The notes: generated by a model from the letters alone, not told the origin. A DNA stretch of 35,442 nucleotides from Rhizobacter sp. (GCF_018780185.1 NZ_JADMJX010000176.1:1-35442); one strand, 5' to 3'; positions 1-7,250 are shown, numbered from the stretch's first letter. Numbers and translations are program-made.

Positions 1-1
1 C

Positions 2-511
2 ATCAACCGCGAGTGGGGCCTGGCGAAAAACGAGAACCCCAACCAGGGCGCCTTCATCATCGACGAGCTGACCGAGCTGGTCGAAGAAGCGGTGCTGAAG
101 GAGTTCGAGAAGATCGCCGAACGCGGCGGTGTGCTGGGTGCGATGGAAACCGGCTACCAGCGCGGCCAGATTCAGGAAGAGAGCATGAACTACGAGATGC
201 TCAAGCACACCGGCGAGTACCCCATCATTGGCGTCAACACCTTCCGCAACCCGCACGGCGACCTGGTGCCCGAGCACATCGAGCTGGCACGCTCGACCGA
301 TGATGAAAAGCAGTCGCAGCTCAAGCGCCTGGCGGCCTTCCATGCCGCGCACGCCAGCGAGTCACCGGCCATGCTCAAGCGCCTGCAGCAGGCCGTGATC
401 GACAACCGCAACGTGTTCGAGGTGCTGATGGACGCGGTGCGGGTGTGTTCGCTCGGGCAGATCACGAATGCGCTTTTCGAAGTGGGTGGGCAGTACCGGC
501 GAAGCATGTAG
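2..511 (+). CDS. icmF: Fused acyl-CoA mutase (IcmF-like), C-terminal part
   Basis: The frame is open from the window edge, so only the last 169 residues are present. They match the C-terminal end of the substrate-binding domain of coenzyme B12-dependent acyl-CoA mutases. Visible are GGVLGAMETGYQRGQIQEES, the IGVNTF stretch and an ending in GGQYRRSM, which is typical of IcmF, where isobutyryl-CoA mutase and its MeaI-type G-protein chaperone are one polypeptide. Such enzymes interconvert isobutyryl-CoA and n-butyryl-CoA (some also pivalyl-CoA) in the cytosol. The B12-binding and GTPase parts lie outside the window, so the fusion is inferred from the C-terminal similarity. A stand-alone methylmalonyl-CoA mutase large subunit is the alternative. 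A GGGG-AAGT-CCCC stem follows the stop but has no T-run, so it is not a convincing terminator. Confidence 0.85.
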   Translation: MNREWGLAKNENPNQGAFIIDELTELVEEAVLKEFEKIAERGGVLGAMETGYQRGQIQEESMNYEMLKHTGEYPIIGVNTFRNPHGDLVPEHIELARSTDDEKQSQLKRLAAFHAAHASESPAMLKRLQQAVIDNRNVFEVLMDAVRVCSLGQITNALFEVGGQYRRSM

Positions 512-842
512 CTGGATCTCCGGGGAAGTCCCCTGTGCTTCCCGTCGGGTCGGCGGTATTTTTCGTTCGGCAGCCGTCTTAGATTCCGGATGTAGTCACT
601 GGTCCTTCGGGACTGCGGAAAGGAAACTTTCTACCTCACGAGCCCCTCGCGTCGGAGCGCTTTGGGGCAGGTGTCTGGCGAAGGGAGTGTTGTCGCGCAC
701 AGAGCTCTTGGTTGATTCCGGACCCGTTGGCATCTCGCCACGGGTTCAACCTGGAGTGCACATGAGAAAGAAGTATCGAGCTGCCGCTGCGACGCGACGC
801 AACCATGAGGAACGCAAGCCACGTCGGTGGAAGCACACTGAA
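512..842 (+). ncRNA. Candidate retron msr-msd RNA region
   Basis: The space between icmF and the retron reverse transcriptase is where the retron RNA is expected. It carries several stem-loops in a row: a UUCG tetraloop stem at 602-613; a GAAA tetraloop stem at 618-631; a GCCCC/GGGGC stem at 642-668 with an inner GCG/CGC; and an 11-pair stem with one bulge at 720-747. The UUCG and GAAA pair resembles the short hairpins of an msr. A 9-base inverted repeat, TGTGCTTCC at 534-542 and GGAAGCACA at 829-837, encloses all of these and could be the a1/a2 stem. I do not see the usual AGC with the branching G right after that a1, so the exact boundaries and the primer position are not settled. The right part overlaps a possible small gene at 762-914. 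Confidence 0.5.
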
Positions 843-914
843 CTGGTCCGGATGGCAACTGCCATCTTGCATCTGATCAGCGTGTCGATCCAGGTGGCAA
901 TGACATGGCTCTAG
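762..914 (+). CDS. Possible 50-residue small protein beside the retron RT
   Basis: An ATG at 762 has a good ribosome site (GGAG at 753-756, five bases away) and gives a 50-residue product ending just before the RT start. The first 30 residues are strongly basic (MRKKYR..., RR, RKPRRWK). The last 20 are mostly hydrophobic (ATAILHLISVSIQVAMTWL), like a short membrane-inserting helix. I recognise no family. The position between retron RNA and RT, and the 7-base gap to the RT start, suggest it could be a retron companion or effector peptide translated with the RT. The main doubt is that it overlaps the candidate RNA region, including the inverted-repeat arm at 829-837 and a stem-loop at 851-866, so the frame could be fortuitous. 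Confidence 0.4.
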   Translation: MRKKYRAAAATRRNHEERKPRRWKHTELVRMATAILHLISVSIQVAMTWL

Positions 915-921
915 AAGTTCA

Positions 922-1914
922 TTGGAAGCACACTCCCTCACTCAGATCCGTCCTGCAACACGAGCGAAACGCCGCGTGAACACCCCACGCGACCCCTACG
1001 CTCTTGAAAGCTCCCCCTTCTTTCGGTTGACCAGCATCCACGAACTGGCCAAGTTGTTGCGCCTCACGGTGGGACAGTTGCGTCAAGAGTGCCTTCACCC
1101 GGCCTTTGCGCCCATGCGCGTGGTCCGAAAGCCGGGACCGAGAAGCAAAACCCGCAATGTCAGCCCACCCCTCAAGACGACGCTGCTGCTTCACCAGCGC
1201 CTGTTGCGATTCTTCGACCGAGTCAGACGCCCACCGTACTTGCACTCCGCCACCCGCAGACGCTCTCATGTCACCAACGCGGCTGCCCATTCGGGCCAGC
1301 GCCACCTGGTGAAGGCCGACATCAGGAAGTTCTACGAGTCGACAACGTATTCACACGTGGTCGCCTTCTTTCACCACGAACTGCAGATGGCGGGAGATCT
1401 GGCGAGATTGCTCGCCAGGCTTTGCACCCGCGAAGGCCGGCTTGCCATGGGCAGCCCGCTGAGTCCACTGCTCAGCTTCTGGGTACACAAGAAGATGTTT
1501 GATCGACTGGATGCGCTCAGCCGCCAACACAGGCTTCGCTTCACCGCCTACTTCGACGACCTCACGATCTCAGGGAACAGAATCACCGAAAGCTTTTTTC
1601 AAACGATACGGCGCAGCGTCGCCATTCAAGGCCTCGAGTTGAAAGAGCAGCGCGCATCTGTCGTCAGGGTCCGAGCTGGTGTGGAAGTGACCGGGGCTTG
1701 GTTGAGCCGCGGCGCGCTCTTCGTTCCCCAACCGGCCTATCTCCTTGCACGGCAAGCCATCGCGGCGGTTTCGTCGGCAGAAGCCGACGAACTCGCGACC
1801 GCCATCCGCACCGCCGAAGGACATGTGTCCGCCTCTTCGGCCATACGGCGAGGGGCGGGGAAGGCACTGAATCGGCTGATGGCGCGAGCGATTCACGCTA
1901 AGAAGCCCCTCTGA
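922..1914 (+). CDS. Retron-type reverse transcriptase
   Basis: This is an RNA-directed DNA polymerase of 330 residues, the usual size of a stand-alone retron RT; it would copy the msd RNA into branched msDNA. The retron hallmarks are all visible: NAAAH at about residues 119-123 (NAxxH motif), the motif A aspartate in VKADIRKFYES near 133, MGSPLSP at 176-182, the catalytic YFDD at 210-213 in place of the common YADD, and VTG at 256-258. There is no ATG near the 5' end. The frame opens after a stop at 901-903, and the chosen start is TTG at 922, behind a weak AGAAG, seven bases past the stop of the small upstream frame. GTG at 976 is the next option and keeps every conserved motif. The gene is less GC-rich than its neighbours, which fits acquisition by transfer. 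No fused effector domain is seen, and the next gene is an unrelated GGDEF protein. Confidence 0.92.
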   Translation: MEAHSLTQIRPATRAKRRVNTPRDPYALESSPFFRLTSIHELAKLLRLTVGQLRQECLHPAFAPMRVVRKPGPRSKTRNVSPPLKTTLLLHQRLLRFFDRVRRPPYLHSATRRRSHVTNAAAHSGQRHLVKADIRKFYESTTYSHVVAFFHHELQMAGDLARLLARLCTREGRLAMGSPLSPLLSFWVHKKMFDRLDALSRQHRLRFTAYFDDLTISGNRITESFFQTIRRSVAIQGLELKEQRASVVRVRAGVEVTGAWLSRGALFVPQPAYLLARQAIAAVSSAEADELATAIRTAEGHVSASSAIRRGAGKALNRLMARAIHAKKPL

Positions 1915-1982
1915 GCGACTGGCAAGGCCGGCGTGGAGCAAGCCATTTCGACCCGAGGCGAAAACGCGGAGAATTCGCGGTC

Positions 1983-3818
1983 ATGCCGTCGACGTCCACT
2001 CCCTCTGCCGCGTCCGCTGCGCTCACTCTGGCGCGCCGTGCGTGGAAGTTGCTCTACCGCGACTCCAAGCGCTGCATCGCGCTGGCCGATCAGGCGCTGG
2101 CACGCGCCCAGGAAAGCAGCGACACGGCCGCCGAGGGTTGGGCCCGCCTGGTGCGCGGCTTCCACCTCATGTGGTACTCGACCCCGCAGACTTCGGCCCA
2201 CGAGCTGTCATTGGCACAGGGCTTCTTTGCCACCACGCAGGACCGCGCCGGCCACCTGCTGGCCGAGGTGGGCATTGCGCGTTGCCTCTGGCGCGAGGCC
2301 AAGTACCGCGAGTCACTGGAGCGCGTGCTGCCGCTGCGCGGCGAGGGACTGAGCGTCCTCAAGCGCGACGAGCTGGGCATGCTGCTCAACGTGATCGCCG
2401 GTTGCTACTCGTCGCTGGGTGTGTCGGAGCAGGCCTTTGCCTACATGTACCAGGCACTGCATGAGGCGCGGCCCGTCCGAGGCAACGGCTTCGAGGTGGT
2501 GCTGTACTGCAACCTGGCGCACGAGCTGATCCAGCTCGGCGAGCACCAGCAGGCGCTGGCCTACATCGAGGAAGGCATAGCGCGCGGCTCGCAGCTGAAC
2601 AACGCGCGCCTGATGAGCGTGCTGCTGATCAACCGCGTGCATTGCCTGACCGACCTGGGCCGTGCCCAGGAGGCGCTGCCTGACATCCATCGCCTCTTGC
2701 AGCTGCCGGCCGACGAGAGCGGGCGCGGGAGCACCAACGCCAACTTCGAGAGCATGGGGCTGGCCGCCTTGCGCGCCGGCGACCTGGCGCTCGGCCGCCA
2801 GCTGGTCGAGCGCGCCCGTGACGAAGACCATGGCGTGAGGGTGCCCGACGAGCGCATCACGCTGGTGGTGGCCACTGCCGAGATCCTGCGCGCAGACCAG
2901 CATCTGCCCGAGGCCGTGGCGCTGTTGACGCAAGCTCAACCGACTCTTCTGGACGCCGAGCAGGACGGCTTGAGCCTGCGTGTGCACTGCCTGTTCCACC
3001 ACGCCCTGGCCGACATGCACGAGCACCTGGGCAACACCGCCGCTGCGCTGGCCGCCTTGCGAGCCTGGCAGCGCTGCCAGCTCGAGCGCGGCAACCAGGC
3101 GTCTCGCGCACGCTACCAGGCGGCGTCACTGCAAACCGAGCTGCGCCGCCTGCAGCACAACCTCGATGAGATCGAAGCCCGCCGCCTGGCCACCGAGCGT
3201 GCACGCGCCGAACTGGAGGCGATCAACGCCCAGCTCTCGCACAAGATCGACGAAGTGCAGGCCTTGCAGGCCGAGCTCGAGAAACAGGCCACGCGCGACT
3301 TTCTCACCGGCCTGTTCAACCGCCGCCACCTCAACGACGTGCTGCCGCAGATGCTGGCGCAGGCGCGGCGCGAGCAGCAGCCGCTGGCGGTGGCCATCAT
3401 CGACCTCGACCACTTCAAGGCCGTCAACGACCGCCACGGCCACGTGGCCGGCGACACGCTGCTGGCCGCTTTCGGCTCGCTGCTGAACGAAAACACGCGC
3501 CAGAGCGACTTGGCCTTCCGCTTCGGTGGCGAAGAGTTCTGCCTGCTGATGCCGGGCAGCAGCGCCTTCGAGGCGCAGCGCAAGGTGCTGGGCCTGCTGC
3601 AGGCCTGGCGGCGCAAGGCCTTTCACTTTGAGACCGGCTCGCTCACGGCCAACACCTTCTCGGCCGGGGTGGCCGATTCCCTGGCCACGCTGCAAGAGCG
3701 CGAGTCGATGGAGCACCTGCTCAAGGCGGCCGACGACCGCCTGCTGGTGGCCAAGCGCGGCGGGCGCAACCAGGTGCTGTGGGCCGACGAGGCCGAGCCC
3801 GAATTCGAGCGCTCCTAG
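1983..3818 (+). CDS. TPR-coiled coil-GGDEF diguanylate cyclase
   Basis: This 611-residue protein makes the second messenger cyclic di-GMP from two GTP. The N-terminal two thirds are helical repeats of TPR type, followed by a long charged coiled coil (about residues 370-435) and a C-terminal GGDEF domain beginning at RDFLTGLFNRRHL. The active-site loop reads FGGEEF, with GGEEF at about 515-519. It is preceded by RQSD exactly five residues upstream, which is the I-site for product inhibition. IDLDHFKAVND supplies the metal-binding aspartate. There is no signal peptide or membrane segment, so it is a cytosolic enzyme whose input probably comes through the TPR region, perhaps via a protein partner. 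The start is the first ATG; a long intergenic stretch follows the gene. Confidence 0.93.
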   Translation: MPSTSTPSAASAALTLARRAWKLLYRDSKRCIALADQALARAQESSDTAAEGWARLVRGFHLMWYSTPQTSAHELSLAQGFFATTQDRAGHLLAEVGIARCLWREAKYRESLERVLPLRGEGLSVLKRDELGMLLNVIAGCYSSLGVSEQAFAYMYQALHEARPVRGNGFEVVLYCNLAHELIQLGEHQQALAYIEEGIARGSQLNNARLMSVLLINRVHCLTDLGRAQEALPDIHRLLQLPADESGRGSTNANFESMGLAALRAGDLALGRQLVERARDEDHGVRVPDERITLVVATAEILRADQHLPEAVALLTQAQPTLLDAEQDGLSLRVHCLFHHALADMHEHLGNTAAALAALRAWQRCQLERGNQASRARYQAASLQTELRRLQHNLDEIEARRLATERARAELEAINAQLSHKIDEVQALQAELEKQATRDFLTGLFNRRHLNDVLPQMLAQARREQQPLAVAIIDLDHFKAVNDRHGHVAGDTLLAAFGSLLNENTRQSDLAFRFGGEEFCLLMPGSSAFEAQRKVLGLLQAWRRKAFHFETGSLTANTFSAGVADSLATLQERESMEHLLKAADDRLLVAKRGGRNQVLWADEAEPEFERS

Positions 3819-4046
3819 CCCGACCAGGGCCTCCGCCCGGGGAGGCAAAACCGCCGTCGAGGGCGATGCTGCTGCGCACAAGACCCCGCCAAACCCCGTT
3901 TTGTGTGACTTTTTAGCACACTCGTCTGATTAATCCCTCGGATTCAGCGGCTCCTGGCGTTTTCCCTCATCGTTTTGTCATCTGCATGCTTAATATTTGC
4001 ACAGCTGTGCGTTTGTGCGGCTTGTAAATCAATAAGGAGAGAAGCA
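3819..4046 (+). promoter_or_regulatory. Leader region with a perfect 12-bp palindrome before the Tat/GMC pair
   Basis: This 228-base gap is clearly richer in A and T than its surroundings. It holds GCACAGCTGTGC at 3999-4010, a perfect palindrome lying right after TAATAT at 3991-3996, which looks like a -10 box, although no good -35 is seen at normal spacing. The site is 36 bases upstream of the start at 4047, a plausible place for a repressor operator. Further upstream are a GCCTCC/GGAGGC stem at 3829-3846 and a GTGTG/CACAC pair at 3903-3921. Neither is followed by a T-run, so neither is a clear terminator. A regulator bound here is inference only. Confidence 0.4.
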
Positions 4047-4565
4047 ATGATCAAACGAAGAGACTTATTGGCCACAGGTGTGGCCGGTAGTACCGCACTG
4101 GCACTGGGAGGCTTTGGCCAGAGCGAAGCGCACGCTCAGGTGGTGCCGCCCGTCTCGGCACTCGATGCAGCCTCGCTGGCCATCGTGCGGGTCTGGGTTC
4201 CGGTGATCCTGGGCAACAGCGCGTTGCCAGTCGACGCCACCGCCCGCCAAGCCTCGATCAACCTGACCGCTCAGCGCGCCGGCGAGATTGTCAGCAACTA
4301 CCCGCCGCTCAACCAGGCCGGCATCGTGGGCCTGTTCAACACGCTCAAGGCAGGCCCGCAGATCTTCAACCCCGCTTTTCCTGCCACCTGGGAAGCCATG
4401 CCGCCGGCCTATCTGGCCGCCCTGCTCGAGGGCCTTCGGGTCAGCCAGGTCGCCAGCCAGCGCTCGATCTTCAGCGCGTTCATGGGTCTCATCCCCAACG
4501 CGTTCTATTCGAATCCGACCAACTGGCCAGGCATCGGCTACGCCGGCCCGCCGACGTTCGCTTAA
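4047..4565 (+). CDS. Tat-exported small subunit of a GMC dehydrogenase
   Basis: The 172-residue product starts with a twin-arginine signal (MIKRRDLLATG, hydrophobic stretch, cleavage near AHA-Q at about residue 30), so it should be exported folded to the periplasm. The body resembles the small, helper-type subunits (gluconate 2-dehydrogenase subunit 3-like, sorbitol dehydrogenase-like) that accompany membrane-associated GMC flavoprotein dehydrogenases; they are thought to help export of the large subunit, which has no signal of its own. The ATG at 4047 is preceded by AGGAG at 4035-4039 with seven-base spacing, better than any upstream start. The GMC oxidoreductase follows after 15 bases. I see no cytochrome c third subunit nearby. 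The exact family name is inferred from context and size. Confidence 0.75.
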   Translation: MIKRRDLLATGVAGSTALALGGFGQSEAHAQVVPPVSALDAASLAIVRVWVPVILGNSALPVDATARQASINLTAQRAGEIVSNYPPLNQAGIVGLFNTLKAGPQIFNPAFPATWEAMPPAYLAALLEGLRVSQVASQRSIFSAFMGLIPNAFYSNPTNWPGIGYAGPPTFA

Positions 4566-4580
4566 AAAGGCAGACCACTC

Positions 4581-6251
4581 ATGACCATCCCCCAAATCAT
4601 CTCCAAGCCAACCCGCAAGCCCGTCGACCCCTGGGTCGTCGGCAAGCGCGCCGGCTGGAAAGTCATCGACGCCTCCACCCTCACCGCTGACCGGACTGTC
4701 ACCTTCGACGTGGCCATCATCGGCACCGGCGCAGGCGGCGGCCTCACCGCCGAAATGCTCGCGGCCAGCGGCCTCAAGGTGGTGCTGATCGAAGAAGGCC
4801 CGCTGAAGTCGTCGAGCGACTTCAACATGAAGGAATCCGAGGCCTACCCGCAGATGTACCAGGAGAACCTGGCACGTCGCACGCTGGACGGCGGCGTCGG
4901 CATCCTGCAGGGGCGCACCGTCGGCGGCGGCACCACCGTCAACTGGGCGACCAGCTTCCGCACCTCGGCGCCTGTGCTCGAGCACTGGCAGCGCATCTTT
5001 GGCCTGACCGAGTACACCCGGGCCAAGATGGACCCGTGGTTTGCCGCCGTTGAAAAGCGCCTGAGCATCCAGCCCTGGGGCGGCCAGATCAATGGCAACA
5101 ACGCCATCCTGTCGACGGGCCTGTCGCGGTTGGGCCTGAGCTGGAACACCATCTCGCCCAACGTCAAGGGTTGCGCGGCACTCGGCTACTGCGGCCTGGG
5201 TTGCCCGATCAACGCCAAGCAGTCGATGCTGGTCACCAGCCTGCCCGTCGCCATGTCGCTGGGTGCCACGCTCTACACCCGCTTGCGTGCACAGACCTAC
5301 ACCTTCAACGCCGCCAAGACCGCTATCACGGGCATCGTCTGCGACGCGCTGGATCCGGCAGGCCTCAAGCCCAGCGGCCGCAAGGTCACGATCAAGGCCA
5401 AGCACTACGTGCAGGCCACGAGTGCCATCAACGGCCCCGCGCTGCTGATGCGCTCGGGCGCGCCCGACCCGCACGGCACGCTGGGCAAGCGCACCTTCTT
5501 GCACCCGAGCGCCTCGGTGGGGGGGCTGTACGAGCGTGACATCGCCGCACACGCCGGCCTGCCGCAATCGATCTACTCCGACCACTACCTGGACAACGTG
5601 CCGCTCACCGGCACGCCCGGCTGGAAGCTCGAAGTCGCGCCGCTGCACCCGGTGCTGGTGGCCGGTGGGCCGACCTACTTCGGCGAGCAGCACGCCACGC
5701 TCATGAAGAACTTCAACAAGTACGGCGTCACGATCTCGTTCGTGCGCGACGGCTTCATGGCGGACAGCGTGGGCGGTACCGTGCAACTGCGCGCCGATGG
5801 CTCGCCAGGTCTGGACTACCCGCTGAGCAGCACTGTGCTGGAGTCGATTCGCCAGTCGATCAAATCCCAGGGGGCGGTGCACTTTGCGGCCGGCGCGGCG
5901 CGTGTCTTCATCGGCCACATCGACGCTGCCACGCCGGGCTACGCCGACAACGCCTCGTTCCAGGCTGCGGCAGACGCGCTCGTCATGACGACCGGCCGTG
6001 TGCGCCTGAACTCGGCTCACCAGATGGGCGGCTGCGGCATGTCGGCCGACCCGACCAAGGGCGTGGTCAACCCGAACGGCCGCCACCACCAGGTCACCAA
6101 CCTGTCGGTGCACGACGCGTCGGTGTTCCCGACCAGCCTGGGCCTCAACCCGCAAGAAACGATCTGGGCCATGACGGCCCGCAACACGGCCAAGCTCGCG
6201 TATGACATCTTCCGCATCAGGAACTGCCAGCTGACAACACCAAGAGACTGA
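4581..6251 (+). CDS. GMC-family FAD-dependent oxidoreductase (large subunit)
   Basis: A 556-residue flavoprotein of the glucose-methanol-choline family, which oxidises an alcohol or sugar hydroxyl with FAD as cofactor. The Rossmann dinucleotide motif GTGAGGG is at 48-54, followed by the acidic end of the second strand (VLIEEG). The GMC signature GGGTTVNWA lies near 120. The C-terminal catalytic pair appears as the histidine in SAHQMGGCGM (about 480) and the asparagine in GLNPQETI (about 523), within the conserved HDASVFPTSLG segment. A cysteine-rich patch, CAALGYCGLGCPINAKQS, sits near 195-212. With the Tat-signal protein encoded 15 bases upstream, it probably forms a periplasmic dehydrogenase feeding electrons to the respiratory chain. 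The substrate cannot be read from the sequence. A strong terminator follows. Confidence 0.9.
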   Translation: MTIPQIISKPTRKPVDPWVVGKRAGWKVIDASTLTADRTVTFDVAIIGTGAGGGLTAEMLAASGLKVVLIEEGPLKSSSDFNMKESEAYPQMYQENLARRTLDGGVGILQGRTVGGGTTVNWATSFRTSAPVLEHWQRIFGLTEYTRAKMDPWFAAVEKRLSIQPWGGQINGNNAILSTGLSRLGLSWNTISPNVKGCAALGYCGLGCPINAKQSMLVTSLPVAMSLGATLYTRLRAQTYTFNAAKTAITGIVCDALDPAGLKPSGRKVTIKAKHYVQATSAINGPALLMRSGAPDPHGTLGKRTFLHPSASVGGLYERDIAAHAGLPQSIYSDHYLDNVPLTGTPGWKLEVAPLHPVLVAGGPTYFGEQHATLMKNFNKYGVTISFVRDGFMADSVGGTVQLRADGSPGLDYPLSSTVLESIRQSIKSQGAVHFAAGAARVFIGHIDAATPGYADNASFQAAADALVMTTGRVRLNSAHQMGGCGMSADPTKGVVNPNGRHHQVTNLSVHDASVFPTSLGLNPQETIWAMTARNTAKLAYDIFRIRNCQLTTPRD

Positions 6252-6279
6252 TCTCCGGGGCGCTGCTGCCTCACCTTTC

Positions 6280-6306
6280 AGCCCGGGCCTCGGCCCGGGC
6301 TTTTTT
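6280..6306 (+). terminator. Rho-independent terminator after the GMC gene
   Basis: GCCCGGGC at 6281-6288, a CTCG loop, and GCCCGGGC at 6293-6300 form a perfect eight-pair stem, followed by six T at 6301-6306. It lies 29 bases past the stop of the GMC gene and ends exactly at the stop codon of the convergent LysR gene. On the minus strand there is no T-run after the stem, so it acts for the plus strand. Confidence 0.93.
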
Positions 6307-7250
6307 CATGCTGGATCGGGCCAGATCAATCGCCCGTTGAGCACCGGCTGCGCGCGCAAGCGCTCCAACGCGAACTCGACAAACCGGTGCACCTTGGCGG
6401 CCGCCTTGCGCCCTTCGGCATAGACGAGCTGCACCGGAATCGGCGGCGGCTCATGGTCGGCCATCACCACCTGCAAGCGCCCCGCCAACACGTCAGCCGC
6501 CACCTGGTACGACAAGGCCCGCGCCAAGCCGTGGCCGGCGAGCGCCGCCGCGATCGACATCTCGCCCGCATTGGTCACCATCTGCATCTGCGGGTGGGCG
6601 GTCTCGCCCGAGCTTGAGCTGCCCTGGCCCGGCGGGTAGAACACCCACGCGGCGCTGACCGAGCCATGCTGCGAAAAACCCACCCCGTGGTGCTGCGCCA
6701 GGTCGGCCGGAGTGCGCGGCACCCCGTGCTCGGCCAGGTACTGCGGCGAGGCCACCACCACACGCCGCACATGGCCCGCGCGCAACGCGGTCAGGCCCGA
6801 GTCGGGCAGGTGGGCGATGCGCACCGCCACGTCGAAACCTTCGTCGAGCAGGTGCACGATCTGGTCGCTGAAATAACTGCGCGCCTTGAGCTGCGGCTGC
6901 TGCGCCAGGAAGTCGAGCAACACCGGCGCTACGTGCAGACGACCGAACATCACCGGCGCGGTGATCGACAGCAAGCCTTGCGGCACGCTGTGGGCGCCGC
7001 TCGCCGAGGCCTCGGCGTCGTCGATCTCGGCCAGGATGCGTTTGCAATCGGCATGAAAACGCGCGCCGGCTTCGGTGAGCGCCACGCTGCGGGTGCTGCG
7101 CCGCAAGAGCTGCGCACCCACACGCGCTTCGAGCGCGGCGATGGCGCGTGTCACCGCCGGCGGTGACAGGCCGAGCCCACGCGCCGCGGGCGCGAAGCCG
7201 CGAGCGTCGGCCACCGCCACAAAGATGCGCATGCCTTCGAGCTTGTCCAT
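6306..7250 (-). CDS. LysR-family transcriptional regulator
   Basis: A 314-residue regulator with the LysR winged helix-turn-helix at the N terminus (MDKLEGMRIFVAVADARGF, then SPPAVTRAIAALEARVGAQL and RRSTRSVALTEAG) and a periplasmic-binding-like effector domain after residue 90 (ITAPVMFGRLHVAPVLLDFL, YFSDQIVHLLDEGFDVAVRI). The profile is that of the AaeR/DsdC/PecT-type subgroup often found beside exporters or detoxification genes. The start at 7250 has AGAGGA upstream and gives the normal family length. The frame stays open far upstream but the added residues do not look like protein. It is divergent from the GST gene at 7355, the usual layout for a LysR protein that controls its neighbour; the inducer is unknown. 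Confidence 0.93.
   Translation of the reverse strand: MDKLEGMRIFVAVADARGFAPAARGLGLSPPAVTRAIAALEARVGAQLLRRSTRSVALTEAGARFHADCKRILAEIDDAEASASGAHSVPQGLLSITAPVMFGRLHVAPVLLDFLAQQPQLKARSYFSDQIVHLLDEGFDVAVRIAHLPDSGLTALRAGHVRRVVVASPQYLAEHGVPRTPADLAQHHGVGFSQHGSVSAAWVFYPPGQGSSSSGETAHPQMQMVTNAGEMSIAAALAGHGLARALSYQVAADVLAGRLQVVMADHEPPPIPVQLVYAEGRKAAAKVHRFVEFALERLRAQPVLNGRLIWPDPA

Noticed and set aside
522-533. GGGG-AAGT-CCCC stem as the icmF terminator
   Set aside because: Only four pairs and no T-run; it also competes with a GGGAAG/CTTCCC pairing at 523-543.
585-722. Repeated TTCCGGA (near 584-590 and 716-722) as the a1/a2 stem
   Set aside because: Pairing depends only on the self-complementary TCCGGA core of six bases, weaker than the nine-base pair chosen.
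468-761. Upstream extension of the small frame before the retron RT, back to 468
   Set aside because: It would overlap the end of icmF and run through the stem-loops; only the ATG at 762 has a ribosome site.
3829-3846. Stem GCCTCC/GGAGGC as a terminator of the GGDEF gene
   Set aside because: It is followed by AAAA, not T, so it does not look like an intrinsic terminator.
4065-6155. A 696-codon open frame on the minus strand
   Set aside because: Antisense to the clear Tat-signal and GMC genes, with biased composition and no motif.
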